A DNA stretch of 64,000 bases from Psychrobacillus sp042885655 (GTDB taxonomy: Bacteria; Bacillota; Bacilli; Bacillales_A; Planococcaceae). The stretch's first letter is position 1. The number at the start of each line of letters is the position of its first letter. Position numbers and translations under genes: made by a program. The notes below the pieces were generated by a model. It was given only the letters and a program-made list of their open reading frames with translations. It searched no databases and was not told the DNA's origin. The stretch spans positions 168,828 through 232,827 of the forward strand of contig NZ_JBHVRO010000007.1 of assembly GCF_042885655.1 (NCBI RefSeq). Direction: 5' to 3'. Positions 51,894 through 60,239 of the stretch are shown piece by piece.

Positions 51894-53519
51894 ATGAGGG
51901 TTACAACTGGACTTAATAACAGGAGGCTGTGCAAGAGACTTTCTCATTTACTCAAAATGACTCCGTTAATTATTGTATTATATTTTGCATTATTCCAAAC
52001 ACAGACGGTATATGCTCATTCCACACTACTTGAAATGGAACCAGCTGAAAGGATCCTTATCGAAAAACCTCCGTCTGTGTTAAAATTACGCTTTAATGAA
52101 CCAATCGATCATGATTTAGCTATCGTCACGATTTATGATTGGAATGCAAAACCGGTCTTTACGGGTAATCCAGATGGAAATATTAAACGATCTCCACTTC
52201 TTGAATTTTCTCTCCCGGAACTAAGGCAAGGAACTTATACGGTGAAGTGGAATGTCGTCTCAGCGGACGGACACCCAGTTAGTGGCTCTTACGCATTTTC
52301 AGTCGGTAAGTCAACAGAAGGTGGGTTCAAATCGGTTGCAAATGATGCTAGTTCTGAAGTGGGATTAATAGCAGCTCGAGTTATTGTAGAAGGTTTACTT
52401 CTTTTAGGTGCTGGCCTTTTTTGGTTTACCTATCTGGCTGAAAGAAGAAAGTTTCCAAGTCTCAATACCTTATGGAAAAAGGGGCGACGTATAGGAGCTA
52501 TTGTACTTGTTCTTGGCACAATCGTTGAATTGATAACGTATGCCTTTTCTCTTCCACCGGGAATTATTCAAGTGATTTTTAAAGGAAAATGGGAACTATT
52601 ACTACAATTTCCTTTTATCCTTATGTTAGGTGCGCAATTATTATTCTTAATCTTATTATTTGTGCCGGAAATGGTTCAGGGCTGGTATTTGGCCCTTTGG
52701 CTAGCTTTGGCTGTAACTCCAGCTTTCGGAGGGCACGTATGGGGAATGGAACATCCGGTTGTCGCATTGATATTCCGAATGATTCATCAACTAACAATCG
52801 CATTTTGGCTTGGTGCTCTAGTTTACGTTATTTTATTGCTTATTTGGCAAAAGAAACACAATGCATTAATTTCATGGATGGAATTTAGAACATTTTTCGT
52901 TCGAAAAATGTTGATTGCTTCCGGATTAGTGTTTGTATCTGGTGTAATCATGGTCTTTCTTCAGACAGGCATAACAGCCGTCTTTACCCATTGGATGGCT
53001 TGGAGCACCGTAGTCATTATCAAAGTCATTTTAACGATTACTATGTTAGGTTTAGCCTTATTTCAGACAGTGAAATGGAAGAAAAACGGAAATTTAGTAA
53101 CAAAGCGTTGGATTCAGAGTGAATGGGTTGTCGGGCTGATTGTCATTTTATTAGGAGTATGGGCGAGTCAGATTGCTTATCCAATCGCTGTCCAATCATA
53201 CGATAAAACCTTGGTCACTGATCAAATAGAAGCACAAATAAATATTGTGAAATTAGAAACAGGCTATCAGAATATGACCGCAAAAATCTCAGAACTAGAT
53301 GGCAAACAGCCTGAAGAAGTTTCCGTGAAAATTACAATGATACAGCACGATATGGGTTCAACAACATTTAAAGCCAAGCAAAATGATAGAGGGGAATATG
53401 TTGTCGACTTGCCGTTTTCAATGTCTGGCAGTTGGTTATTAGAGGTTAGTGGAAAATACCCAGGTGGCGAGAAGAAAAAATGGGAAGATGAGATTTTTAT
53501 CGCTAATGACGGGAAATAA
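51894..53519 (+). CDS. ycnJ: copper resistance protein YcnJ (CopC-CopD fusion)
   Basis: 541 residues. A signal peptide ends at about residue 41 (TQTVYA), leaving a mature N-terminal His42 (HSTLLEMEPAER), the expected first ligand of a CopC-type copper site; a second conserved His is in SADGHPVSG. The CopC-like domain runs to about residue 145, followed by a CopD-like membrane part with about eight helices and a YtkA-like C-terminal extracellular domain. I start at ATG 51894 after GGGGGTGGATAGG. In Bacillus subtilis YcnJ is needed for copper acquisition. Paired with ycnI. Confidence 0.9.
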   Translation: MRVTTGLNNRRLCKRLSHLLKMTPLIIVLYFALFQTQTVYAHSTLLEMEPAERILIEKPPSVLKLRFNEPIDHDLAIVTIYDWNAKPVFTGNPDGNIKRSPLLEFSLPELRQGTYTVKWNVVSADGHPVSGSYAFSVGKSTEGGFKSVANDASSEVGLIAARVIVEGLLLLGAGLFWFTYLAERRKFPSLNTLWKKGRRIGAIVLVLGTIVELITYAFSLPPGIIQVIFKGKWELLLQFPFILMLGAQLLFLILLFVPEMVQGWYLALWLALAVTPAFGGHVWGMEHPVVALIFRMIHQLTIAFWLGALVYVILLLIWQKKHNALISWMEFRTFFVRKMLIASGLVFVSGVIMVFLQTGITAVFTHWMAWSTVVIIKVILTITMLGLALFQTVKWKKNGNLVTKRWIQSEWVVGLIVILLGVWASQIAYPIAVQSYDKTLVTDQIEAQINIVKLETGYQNMTAKISELDGKQPEEVSVKITMIQHDMGSTTFKAKQNDRGEYVVDLPFSMSGSWLLEVSGKYPGGEKKKWEDEIFIANDGK

Positions 53520-53548
53520 AATATGAAAACAAAAATGGAGGAGTTAGA

Positions 53549-54157
53549 ATGAAAAATAAAAAATGGATGGCACCAATAATAGCATTACTATTTATATTTT
53601 TAATCGCACCAATAGCAGAGGCACACGTTACAGTTCGCCCAGGTGAAAGTTCGACAAATGCTTGGGAAAAATATTCGGTACGTGTTCCAGTTGAGAAGGA
53701 TATTAACACGACAAAGATCGAATTGAGAGTTCCTAAAGGTATAAATCTTGTATCTGTTATGCCAGTAGATAATTGGGATTACAAATTCGAAAAAGACGCA
53801 AATGATATCATTACTTCTGTTACATGGACTGCTGCAAACGGTGGCGGTATTAAACCAAATGAGTTTATGGAATTTTATTTTATCGCTTCGAATCCTAGCG
53901 AGCCTGGAGAATTTAGTTGGGAAGCTTTACAAACTTACGAAGATGGCTCCGTTGTAGAGTGGACTGGAGCTCCTGGTACGGATGAGCCTGCTTCTGTAAC
54001 GAAAGTTGTTGTGGCTGGAGCAGTTGGAGCAACTGAAAATGCTCATGAAGAATCTAGTGAAAGTATTACTTCTGGAAGCGTTAGCTGGTTACCAATTACT
54101 CTATCATCTGTTGCAATATTATTGGCATTGATAGGCTTATTCCGCAAAAAAGCTTAA
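53549..54157 (+). CDS. ycnI: copper-binding lipid/membrane-anchored protein YcnI (DUF1775)
   Basis: 202 residues. A signal peptide ends near residue 25 (IAEA), exposing His26 (HVTVRPGESSTNAWEKYSVR), then a DUF1775 beta-sandwich, and a C-terminal membrane helix (WLPITLSSVAILLALIGLF) at about 180-198. In Bacillus subtilis YcnI is a membrane-tethered copper-binding protein next to YcnJ. ATG 53549 after GGAGGAGTTAGA, 29 bases after ycnJ. Confidence 0.9.
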   Translation: MKNKKWMAPIIALLFIFLIAPIAEAHVTVRPGESSTNAWEKYSVRVPVEKDINTTKIELRVPKGINLVSVMPVDNWDYKFEKDANDIITSVTWTAANGGGIKPNEFMEFYFIASNPSEPGEFSWEALQTYEDGSVVEWTGAPGTDEPASVTKVVVAGAVGATENAHEESSESITSGSVSWLPITLSSVAILLALIGLFRKKA

Positions 54158-54429
54158 TAGCTCCGAAGAATTAAAGATGGCTATAGTCAATATTAAATAA
54201 ACTGAAACAATCGAATTAAAAGTGACAGTTATTTATTTTTAGCGTGGAACAGAAGTAGGTTTAGAAGGTTTTACGTGAAGTGATGTGCATTAAGCCATTA
54301 CGAGTGTGAGCAAATATTCCTTGATGCTGACTTATTGGATTGTAAATCCTGCCTGCAAAGACCTCATGTCAACCAACCAGCTAAAAGTAGCGAGTGTCAA
54401 AATCCATATTAAATTTCGAAATGCATACT
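54158..54429. other. 272-base gap after ycnI with no recognised gene
   Basis: I see no open frame with a start and ribosome binding site, and no obvious tRNA or known motif. Codon-like stretches are broken by stops in all frames. Possibly decayed sequence. Confidence 0.4.
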
Positions 54430-54479
54430 AATACAAAAAAGGAGGACCCAGAAATTGACGGGGTCCTCCTTTTTGTATT
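54430..54479. terminator. strong bidirectional-type terminator
   Basis: AATACAAAAAAGGAGGACCC (54430-54449) pairs with GGGTCCTCCTTTTTGTATT (54461-54479). The A-run on one side and T-run on the other would allow termination in both directions; it lies between ycnI (plus) and lysP (minus). Confidence 0.85.
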
Positions 54480-54488
54480 AATTTTAAA

Positions 54489-54515
54489 TGCTCTCAACAA
54501 ATTTGGATGAGGGCT
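54489..54515 (+). terminator. second hairpin before the lysP 3' end
   Basis: GCTCTCA (54489-54495) pairs with TGAGGGC (54504-54510), one G-T pair, followed by TTTTTAG. Confidence 0.6.
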
Positions 54516-54545
54516 TTTTAGTATAAGTTTTTATGCCAAGAATAG

Positions 54546-54742
54546 GTTGATTTCCTCTGCAGACAGACGCTTTCCAGGGGGCGAGCATCTAGCCGCTTCC
54601 ATTGCTTCTGCGGTTAATCGTCGCAGAAAAGAGTTGCTCCTGTGCAAGCTCGCCACAAAAATTAAATTTGTTGAGCGCGTGGCCAGGGTCTTGATTTGCT
54701 TGCTAATCCCTATAAGTCGCCAACTTCCGCTCCAATCAGTAG
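54546..54742 (+). repeat. about 200-base dispersed GC-rich repeat
   Basis: A GC-rich palindromic-type block opening GTTGATTTCCTCTGCAG and CGCTTTCCAGGGGGCGAGC (54568-54586), with a TTGCTCCTGTGCAAGCTCG core (54634-54652), ending near CGCTCCAATCAG. Parts of it recur inverted at 4498-4545 and 59320-59339. Similar elements that start and end TTGATTTCCGC/CCAATCAAC occur in other Bacillales as I recall; exact family not verified. It lies in the gap between ycnI and lysP. Confidence 0.6.
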
Positions 54743-54809
54743 TGCAGCTAAGAAAAGGACATAAAAAATCGGACAACATGCATAGGATGTTGTCCGATCT
54801 ATTGATTAT

Positions 54810-56300
54810 TTAATCAAGTTTTTTCTCAGAATCAAATTCAAATTTTACATCTTCTGGTTTAACAAATTTCGTTTTCTTAACAATTTTATATCCAAGCCAT
54901 AAGCAGAGGAAAAGCGGTACACCTAAGTATGCAGCTATTACACTGCCCCAATCCACTTTATCTGCAAGGAAAGCTTGAAAATTTTGAGCTAAAATAACGA
55001 TTAATCCACAAGCAATTGCAAAAATTGTTCCAATTGGAAACCATTTAGCTTTATATGGCAACAAATCTAATGAATGACCTTGAGCCTTAAATGCTTTGCG
55101 GAAACGATAGTGACTGATGGAAATACCGAGCCAGAAGATAAATCCTGTAATTCCTATTGCATTCATTAACCAAATATATACTTTACCATCACCGAAGAAA
55201 GAAGCCAAAAATGCAAGTGTACCGACCGCACATGTTAAAATCATACCAGCTACGGGTACGCCACGCTTATTAAGTTTTCCAAAAATTTGAGGTGCTTGTC
55301 CTTCTTTAGCCATGGAAAATAACATACGAGTTGACGCATAAAGACTAGAATTTCCTGCTGATAATACAGCAGTTAAAATAACCGCGTTCATAAGAGAAGC
55401 TGCAAATGCAATCCCGGCCTTTTGAAATATAAGAGTAAAAGGACTGACCATGACATTTTCACTTTGTAAACTTGGATGAGTGTAAGGAATAAGAAGCGCT
55501 ATCACAAAAATCGCAAATATATAAAATAGAAGGATTCTCCAGAAAACACTTTTAATAGCTATGGGAATATTTTTTGCTGGATCTTCACTTTCACCAGCAG
55601 CCACCCCAACAATTTCTGTACCTTGAAAAGAGAACCCTGCTGCAATAAATACAATAAAAACCCCTAAAATACCACCTGAAAAAGGAGCATCATCGACAGT
55701 AAAGTTTTTAAAGCCTACTGCTTCCCCGCCCATGATACCAAAAATCATGAGTACTCCAACAACGATAAAGATGATAACCGCACTTACTTTAATAAAAGAT
55801 AGCCAATATTCTCCTTCTCCATATCCTTTAACGGATAAATAATTCAAAAGGAAAATAAGTGTTAAGAATGAGACACTCCATATCAATGATGGACTATTCG
55901 GAAACCAGAATTTCATAATCATCGTGGATGCGGACAACTCGGCCGCAATAGTCATTGCCCAGTTAAACCAGTAGGTCCAGCCGATAGCAAAACCAAATGC
56001 CGGGTCTACAAATTTAGTACCATACGTACTAAATGAACCACTTGTAGGCATAAAAGCTGCCATTTCTCCTAAGCTTGTCATAACAAAATATACCATTGCG
56101 CCAACTAAAGCATATGCAAGTAATGCACCACCTGGGCCAGCTGTGTGAATCGCTGCACCACTGCTTAGAAACAGTCCTGTACCAATAGACCCTCCAATAG
56201 AGATCATCGCTAAATGACGAGCTTTCAATCCCCGTTTTAATTGATGCTCTTCTTGTTGAGTGGCGTGCTGTGAGAGGTTATTGTCTTTTTTTGGTGCCAT
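54810..56300 (-). CDS. lysP: lysine-specific amino acid permease, LysP-like
   Basis: APC/AAT-family permease of 496 residues with about 12 helices on the minus strand. GLKARHLAMISIGGSIGTGLF near the N-terminus, FQGTEIVGVAAGESEDPAKNIP and the final QNFQAFLADKVDWG closely follow Escherichia coli LysP, so lysine is the likely substrate (inference from similarity). Start ATG (complement of 56300) after AATGAAAGGATTGATGATAA. No lysine riboswitch could be recognised in the 500 bases upstream. It ends next to the strong terminator at 54430. Confidence 0.85.
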   Translation of the reverse strand: MAPKKDNNLSQHATQQEEHQLKRGLKARHLAMISIGGSIGTGLFLSSGAAIHTAGPGGALLAYALVGAMVYFVMTSLGEMAAFMPTSGSFSTYGTKFVDPAFGFAIGWTYWFNWAMTIAAELSASTMIMKFWFPNSPSLIWSVSFLTLIFLLNYLSVKGYGEGEYWLSFIKVSAVIIFIVVGVLMIFGIMGGEAVGFKNFTVDDAPFSGGILGVFIVFIAAGFSFQGTEIVGVAAGESEDPAKNIPIAIKSVFWRILLFYIFAIFVIALLIPYTHPSLQSENVMVSPFTLIFQKAGIAFAASLMNAVILTAVLSAGNSSLYASTRMLFSMAKEGQAPQIFGKLNKRGVPVAGMILTCAVGTLAFLASFFGDGKVYIWLMNAIGITGFIFWLGISISHYRFRKAFKAQGHSLDLLPYKAKWFPIGTIFAIACGLIVILAQNFQAFLADKVDWGSVIAAYLGVPLFLCLWLGYKIVKKTKFVKPEDVKFEFDSEKKLD

Positions 56301-56658
56301 TTATCATCAATCCTTTCATTTTGTATAAATGAAGCGCTTTCTTTTCTTTTAAAAAAATACATTTGCAAGATATAATAAATTTTCAAATTTTGAGAGAATT
56401 CAAAATCCAGAGTGGCACATATAATTCGATCAATTCCACGTTTGGATAGAGATATTCTAACAGAATAAGATGATTTAAAATTTATGCAATTTACATGTTA
56501 GTTTCTTAAATAAATAAAGTCAATCATTTTTTTAGAATAACATTATGGTGAACAACGCGTGTCCTTAAAATGCCTAGATATAATCCTCGTTGGTAATTAT
56601 ATCCACTTATAAAAGACTGATATTTTATATTATTTAATACCTTCTAACTTATCTTGAA
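56301..56658. other. intergenic region upstream of lysP, no recognised gene
   Basis: AT-rich, 358 bases. The only notable features are an AAGCGCTT palindrome (56332-56339), which resembles the core of a catabolite response element but with mismatches to consensus, and no clear -35/-10 pair. Promoter of lysP must be here, on the minus strand. Confidence 0.4.
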
Positions 56659-56707
56659 TATTACAGAAGTGTTACTGGTGCCAGGCACCAGTAATGATTC
56701 TGTAATA
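56659..56707. repeat. 49-base nested palindrome
   Basis: Outer arms TATTACAGAA (56659-56668) and TTCTGTAATA (56698-56707); inner arms TTACTGGTGCC (56672-56682) and GGCACCAGTAA (56684-56694) around a single A. Both pairs are perfect. Looks like a REP-type or mobile palindromic element; the GGTGCCAGGCACC core is a motif I associate with dispersed elements in Bacillales, unverified. Confidence 0.65.
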
Positions 56708-56799
56708 AAGTTTTGAGGAAAGTATTGTTTCCATTTTTTTTGAGGTGTATATTAATTAAATATTTGTTAAAGACAAAAAATTTGACAGGAGTTAGCTAC

Positions 56800-57321
56800 A
56801 TGGAATTTACATCAGAAAGGTTGTTATATCGTTCGTATACACAAGCGGACTTCGAATTTTTGTTTTCTATGCTATCTGATCCTGAAATGGTTCGTTATAT
56901 TGGCAGTGGGAATATTCGTGACGAGCAAGGGGCAAAAGCATTTTTAGATTGGATATACAGTCATTATCAAATGAATAAGGAATATGGTTTGAAGGTAATT
57001 GTTCGTAAAGAAGATAATGTTGCGGTAGGACATGCTGGGATCGTTCCGCAAAATATAAATGGTAAGAACGAACTTGAGATAGGGTACTGGATTGCTAAAG
57101 AGTTTTGGGGAAATGGATATGCTTCTGAAGCAGCAAAGGCTTTTATAGATCGGGGTGAAAATCAGTTAGGTATTAATCGATTTATTTCGCTTATTCAATC
57201 GAAAAATCAAGCTTCTAGAAAAATAGCTTCTAAAAATGGCATGAAACTAGAAGAACAGGTTTTATTAAAAGGAAAAGATGTATGCATTTATTCTTATGTA
57301 TGTAAAGACAATGATTTTTGA
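56800..57321 (+). CDS. GNAT-family N-acetyltransferase (RimJ/RimL-like)
   Basis: 173 residues, acetyl-CoA-dependent acetyltransferase. EFTSERLLYRSYTQADFEFLF start and the acetyl-CoA-binding pocket IGYWIAKEFWGNGYASEAAK (about residues 94-113) are visible; the typical Q/R-x-x-G-x-G motif begins with E instead. I start at ATG 56800 after GACAGGAGTTAGCTAC; the longer frame from 56713 has no ribosome binding site. Substrate unknown (protein, drug or metabolite). Sixteen bases before an MFS transporter gene. Confidence 0.8.
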   Translation: MEFTSERLLYRSYTQADFEFLFSMLSDPEMVRYIGSGNIRDEQGAKAFLDWIYSHYQMNKEYGLKVIVRKEDNVAVGHAGIVPQNINGKNELEIGYWIAKEFWGNGYASEAAKAFIDRGENQLGINRFISLIQSKNQASRKIASKNGMKLEEQVLLKGKDVCIYSYVCKDNDF

Positions 57322-57337
57322 GAAGAAGAGGTATTTT

Positions 57338-58522
57338 ATGAAAAGTAAATTTAATGTTGTGACGTCAACGATTCTTGCTAGTATTTTTATTGCACGATTT
57401 GGAACTTTTTTGGTATTGCCATATCTTACACTATTTTTACTGGATGAATTTCATTACACAGGTGTTCAAATAGGTACAATTATTTCTACATTAGCTTTAT
57501 CTAATTTAATTATGAGTTTCTTTGTCGGACCTTATATTGATAAGTTTCCCAAGAATAAAGTTATCATAACGGGGTTAATCGGTTATTTAGCTTGTTATCT
57601 ATATTTTCCTTTTATCAATCAATATGCAGGGTTTATTTTATTTGCTGCCGTTTTAGGATTGAGCCAAGCAATTGTAGAACCTACATACCGAGTATTATTA
57701 AGTCTTTATACCGAACCAGAGAACAGGCGGTTAATATTTAACATCCGATATTTTTTGATTAATATTTCTGCTGCTATTGCTCCACTTACATCTGTGTATT
57801 TTCAACAATTTGGTATGGATAAATTATTTTTTATAGTTGGTTTTATTTTCTTTATCAATATCATTACATTTGCAATTATTTTCAAGAAGTTTCCAATGAA
57901 AAAAGTAGAGGCAAAGTTGAAGAAGGTATCTATTTTTCAATCGTTCTACGTGTTCAAAAAGGATTATACATTTCTCGTTTTTATACTAGCTTTAATTTTT
58001 ATCACTTTTGGATACAGTCAATTTGATTCTACTTTTAGTCAATACTTAGGAATTACGTTTAATTACGAAAAAGCGATTCAATATTTTGCTTGGCTAATTA
58101 CAACAAATGCCATTACGGTAATAGTCATTCAATATTTTGTTTATAGGTTAGGAGAAATTATTAGTACTACTACCTCGTTGATAATAGGCAGTGTTTTATT
58201 ATCAGCTGGTTTATTTTTCTTTGGCCAGAGTGAACATATTCTTATGTTAATTATTGCAATGATTATTTTTACGGCAGGTGAAGTATTAGTTTTCACAATG
58301 GTGGATATTCACATTGATGGCATGTGTGAGGAACATGAAAAAGGAACTTATTTTGCTCTGTCGGGAGTGAAATCAATTGGGAAAATTGCCGGCCCAAGTA
58401 TGGGTGGATTTCTACTAGATAGTTTAAATGGTGGGGCAATGGTATTTATTATCATAAGTGTTATAACTATGTTGTCGATACCGTCCTTTTATTTAAGTAA
58501 CAAAATGAGAGCGAGGGGTTAG
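57338..58522 (+). CDS. MFS transporter (drug/metabolite exporter-like)
   Basis: 394 residues with about 12 helices. MFS motif A is GPYIDKFPKNK (residues 64-74), in the first inter-repeat loop. Substrate cannot be assigned; the fold and flanking acetyltransferases suggest efflux or a modified-metabolite exporter. ATG 57338 after AGAAGAAGAGG. Only seven bases separate it from the next gene. Sequence is very AT-rich relative to the ribosomal block, consistent with an acquired segment. Confidence 0.82.
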   Translation: MKSKFNVVTSTILASIFIARFGTFLVLPYLTLFLLDEFHYTGVQIGTIISTLALSNLIMSFFVGPYIDKFPKNKVIITGLIGYLACYLYFPFINQYAGFILFAAVLGLSQAIVEPTYRVLLSLYTEPENRRLIFNIRYFLINISAAIAPLTSVYFQQFGMDKLFFIVGFIFFINIITFAIIFKKFPMKKVEAKLKKVSIFQSFYVFKKDYTFLVFILALIFITFGYSQFDSTFSQYLGITFNYEKAIQYFAWLITTNAITVIVIQYFVYRLGEIISTTTSLIIGSVLLSAGLFFFGQSEHILMLIIAMIIFTAGEVLVFTMVDIHIDGMCEEHEKGTYFALSGVKSIGKIAGPSMGGFLLDSLNGGAMVFIIISVITMLSIPSFYLSNKMRARG

Positions 58523-58529
58523 CATACAT

Positions 58530-59243
58530 TTGTTCAATGTAATAAAAAATGAAAAAGCATATTGGTTGGTAGATCAAGTAAAAATTGAGGGTAAGTCGGT
58601 AGAGGATTATAAAGTAGAGTTTGCAAAACTATTAAGTGAATACGAAAAGGATAATATTGATTATTTATCTTTACTAATGGAAGATAGATTTGAGATTTGG
58701 CTATTAGATAACGGATTCCGAAAAATTTCGGTTATTCATGAATATTTAAAAGGATTAGGTGAAGAAGAATACCTCGAAAGCAATCTATCGTTTCATTCTC
58801 TAGCGGAACAAAGAATAGAGGATTCAGAGTTTGCTCAATTATACGAATTATGTCGTTCGGGGACTGCAAATAAAAATATACCGCAGCCAATAGAGCAAGT
58901 GATGGCGTCTATAAGCAAAGAATTAGGAGACGACTGGAGAAACAACTGCATTTATTTCTTAAAGGATAATGAATTTATAGGAATAAGTATTCCACATATA
59001 GAGATGGGAACGATAGATGAAGGTAGAATGTTCTACTTTGGAATTGTACCCAAATGGAGAGGGAAAGGCTTAGGTGCAGAGATTCATAAAATCACCTTAG
59101 AACTAATGAAGAAATTAAAAGCTAATTATTATGTCGGTAGTACAGATGAAAGTAATGGACATATGATTAAAATCTTTGAGAAAAATGGTTGTAAATTAAG
59201 AAATAGAAAAGGAATATATCGGATAGACAGAAGGTTAACTTAA
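58530..59243 (+). CDS. GNAT-family N-acetyltransferase
   Basis: 237 residues. The N-terminal ~75 residues show no motif I recognise; a GNAT fold follows with FYFGIVPKWRGKGLGAEIHK and the R-G-K-G-L-G motif at 177-182 (acetyl-CoA site), ending STDESNGHMIKIFEKNGCKL. TTG 58530 is preceded by GAGGGGTTAGCATACA. Likely co-transcribed with the MFS gene and the first GNAT gene. Substrate unknown. Confidence 0.78.
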   Translation: MFNVIKNEKAYWLVDQVKIEGKSVEDYKVEFAKLLSEYEKDNIDYLSLLMEDRFEIWLLDNGFRKISVIHEYLKGLGEEEYLESNLSFHSLAEQRIEDSEFAQLYELCRSGTANKNIPQPIEQVMASISKELGDDWRNNCIYFLKDNEFIGISIPHIEMGTIDEGRMFYFGIVPKWRGKGLGAEIHKITLELMKKLKANYYVGSTDESNGHMIKIFEKNGCKLRNRKGIYRIDRRLT

Positions 59244-59319
59244 TTTGCTAGGGATTCAAACCACGTGGATGTCGTAAATTTTACAAGGATTTTGCATGAC
59301 GAACCAAGCGTATCTGCGA

Positions 59320-59339
59320 CGAGCTTTGCGCAGGAGCAA
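59320..59339 (-). repeat. fragment of the dispersed repeat
   Basis: CGAGCTTTGCGCAGGAGCAA here is the reverse complement of a block near 54634-54652 (TTGCTCCTGTGCAAGCTCG), with a few differences. Surrounding bases 59260-59345 are intergenic; only the short core is matched convincingly. Confidence 0.45.
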
Positions 59340-59391
59340 CAATTATGATTGAAAATATCCCAAGGTAAATTTGATATAAGTTGTTCCATAA

Positions 59392-59421
59392 AGCTAACAT
59401 ACTCTTTGTCCCTCATACGTA
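59392..59421 (+). promoter_or_regulatory. candidate sigma-E promoter of cwlD
   Basis: CATACGTA (59414-59421) matches the first five bases of the sigma-E -10 consensus CATACA-N-T; about 14 bases upstream AGCTAACA (59392-59399) is a poor -35. cwlD is a mother-cell sporulation gene in Bacillus subtilis, which supports the idea. Confidence 0.35.
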
Positions 59422-59441
59422 TAATGAGTGAAAAAGGAGCG

Positions 59442-60161
59442 ATGGATCTGAAAAAATGGCTGATTATCTTAGTATTGTTTTTGATATCTATACTTGCTGT
59501 GTTTTATGGAACGAAAGCAAGTGATTCAAGTTTCTTCATGCCAGAACCATTAAGTGGAGTGAAAATTGTAATTGATCCTGGGCATGGAGGTTTGGATGGT
59601 GGAGCAAGTCATGGAGAAACAATAGAAAGAGATATTACCCTTTCCATGTCCCTGAAGCTAGAGAAAGAGTTAAAAGCTAAAGGAGCATCGGTAATTATGA
59701 CACGACGTAAAGAAGGAGACGCGATTGCTGAGCATGCACCAGATGGAGATTATCCAACAACACGTGCGCGAAAGCGAGCGGACTTGCTTCTGCGGGAAGA
59801 AATTATGAATAATTCTGAAGCGGATATAGTAATAAGTCTACATGTGAATGCAGTTCCAGAGGAGAGATGGAGAGGGGCACAAGTATTTTATCATGCGGAA
59901 GGCCACCCGGGTGGAGAATTATTAGCAAAATCCATTCAGGCAGCCATTCGAGAAAATATAGGGAATACAGAAAGAGAAGCACTTTCGATAAAACAAGTAT
60001 ATATTTTGAAAAAAGCAAAGGCTCCAGCTGTATTAGTAGAAACTGGATTTTTAAGTAATAATGAAGAACGGGAATTGTTAAAATCAGAGAAGTATCAAAA
60101 ACAAATGGTTGAAGCAATTACAAAAGGTGTACGTCGATTCGTAGATAATAATATTTACTAA
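59442..60161 (+). CDS. cwlD: N-acetylmuramoyl-L-alanine amidase CwlD (spore cortex)
   Basis: Zinc amidase needed to make the muramic-delta-lactam of spore cortex peptidoglycan. 239 residues: a membrane segment near the N-terminus, then an Amidase_3 domain with VIDPGHGGLDGGA (zinc His), a conserved Glu in ETIERDITL, VISLHVNA (zinc His) and VLVETGFLSN (catalytic Glu). I start at ATG 59442 although AAGGAG is only two bases before it; ATG 59424 is in frame but lacks any ribosome site. Followed by salA as in Bacillus. Confidence 0.9.
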   Translation: MDLKKWLIILVLFLISILAVFYGTKASDSSFFMPEPLSGVKIVIDPGHGGLDGGASHGETIERDITLSMSLKLEKELKAKGASVIMTRRKEGDAIAEHAPDGDYPTTRARKRADLLLREEIMNNSEADIVISLHVNAVPEERWRGAQVFYHAEGHPGGELLAKSIQAAIRENIGNTEREALSIKQVYILKKAKAPAVLVETGFLSNNEERELLKSEKYQKQMVEAITKGVRRFVDNNIY

Positions 60162-60175
60162 GTGTATGTAAGGGA

Positions 60176-60239
60176 TTGTAGACACTCGTATATGGTATAC
60201 TATAATGCGAATAGTTAACTTTAAGGAGAGTGTCTACAA
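60176..60239. promoter_or_regulatory. perfect 12-bp inverted repeat bracketing the salA promoter and translation start
   Basis: TTGTAGACACTC (60176-60187) and GAGTGTCTACAA (60228-60239) are exact inverted copies. The left arm overlaps the -35 region, the right arm is between the Shine-Dalgarno and the ATG. Centres are 52 bases apart, about five helical turns. A repressor operator pair is suggested; unverified. Confidence 0.65.
60179..60206 (+). promoter_or_regulatory. salA promoter
   Basis: TAGACA (60179-60184), 16-base spacer, perfect TATAAT (60201-60206), 33 bases before the ATG. Confidence 0.6.

Noticed and set aside
56332..56339. AAGCGCTT as a CcpA catabolite response element for lysP
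   Set aside because: Both orientations leave at least two mismatches to the consensus; kept only as a note in the intergenic entry.
56301..56799. Lysine riboswitch for lysP
   Set aside because: No L-box conserved blocks recognised on the minus strand in the 500 bases before lysP.
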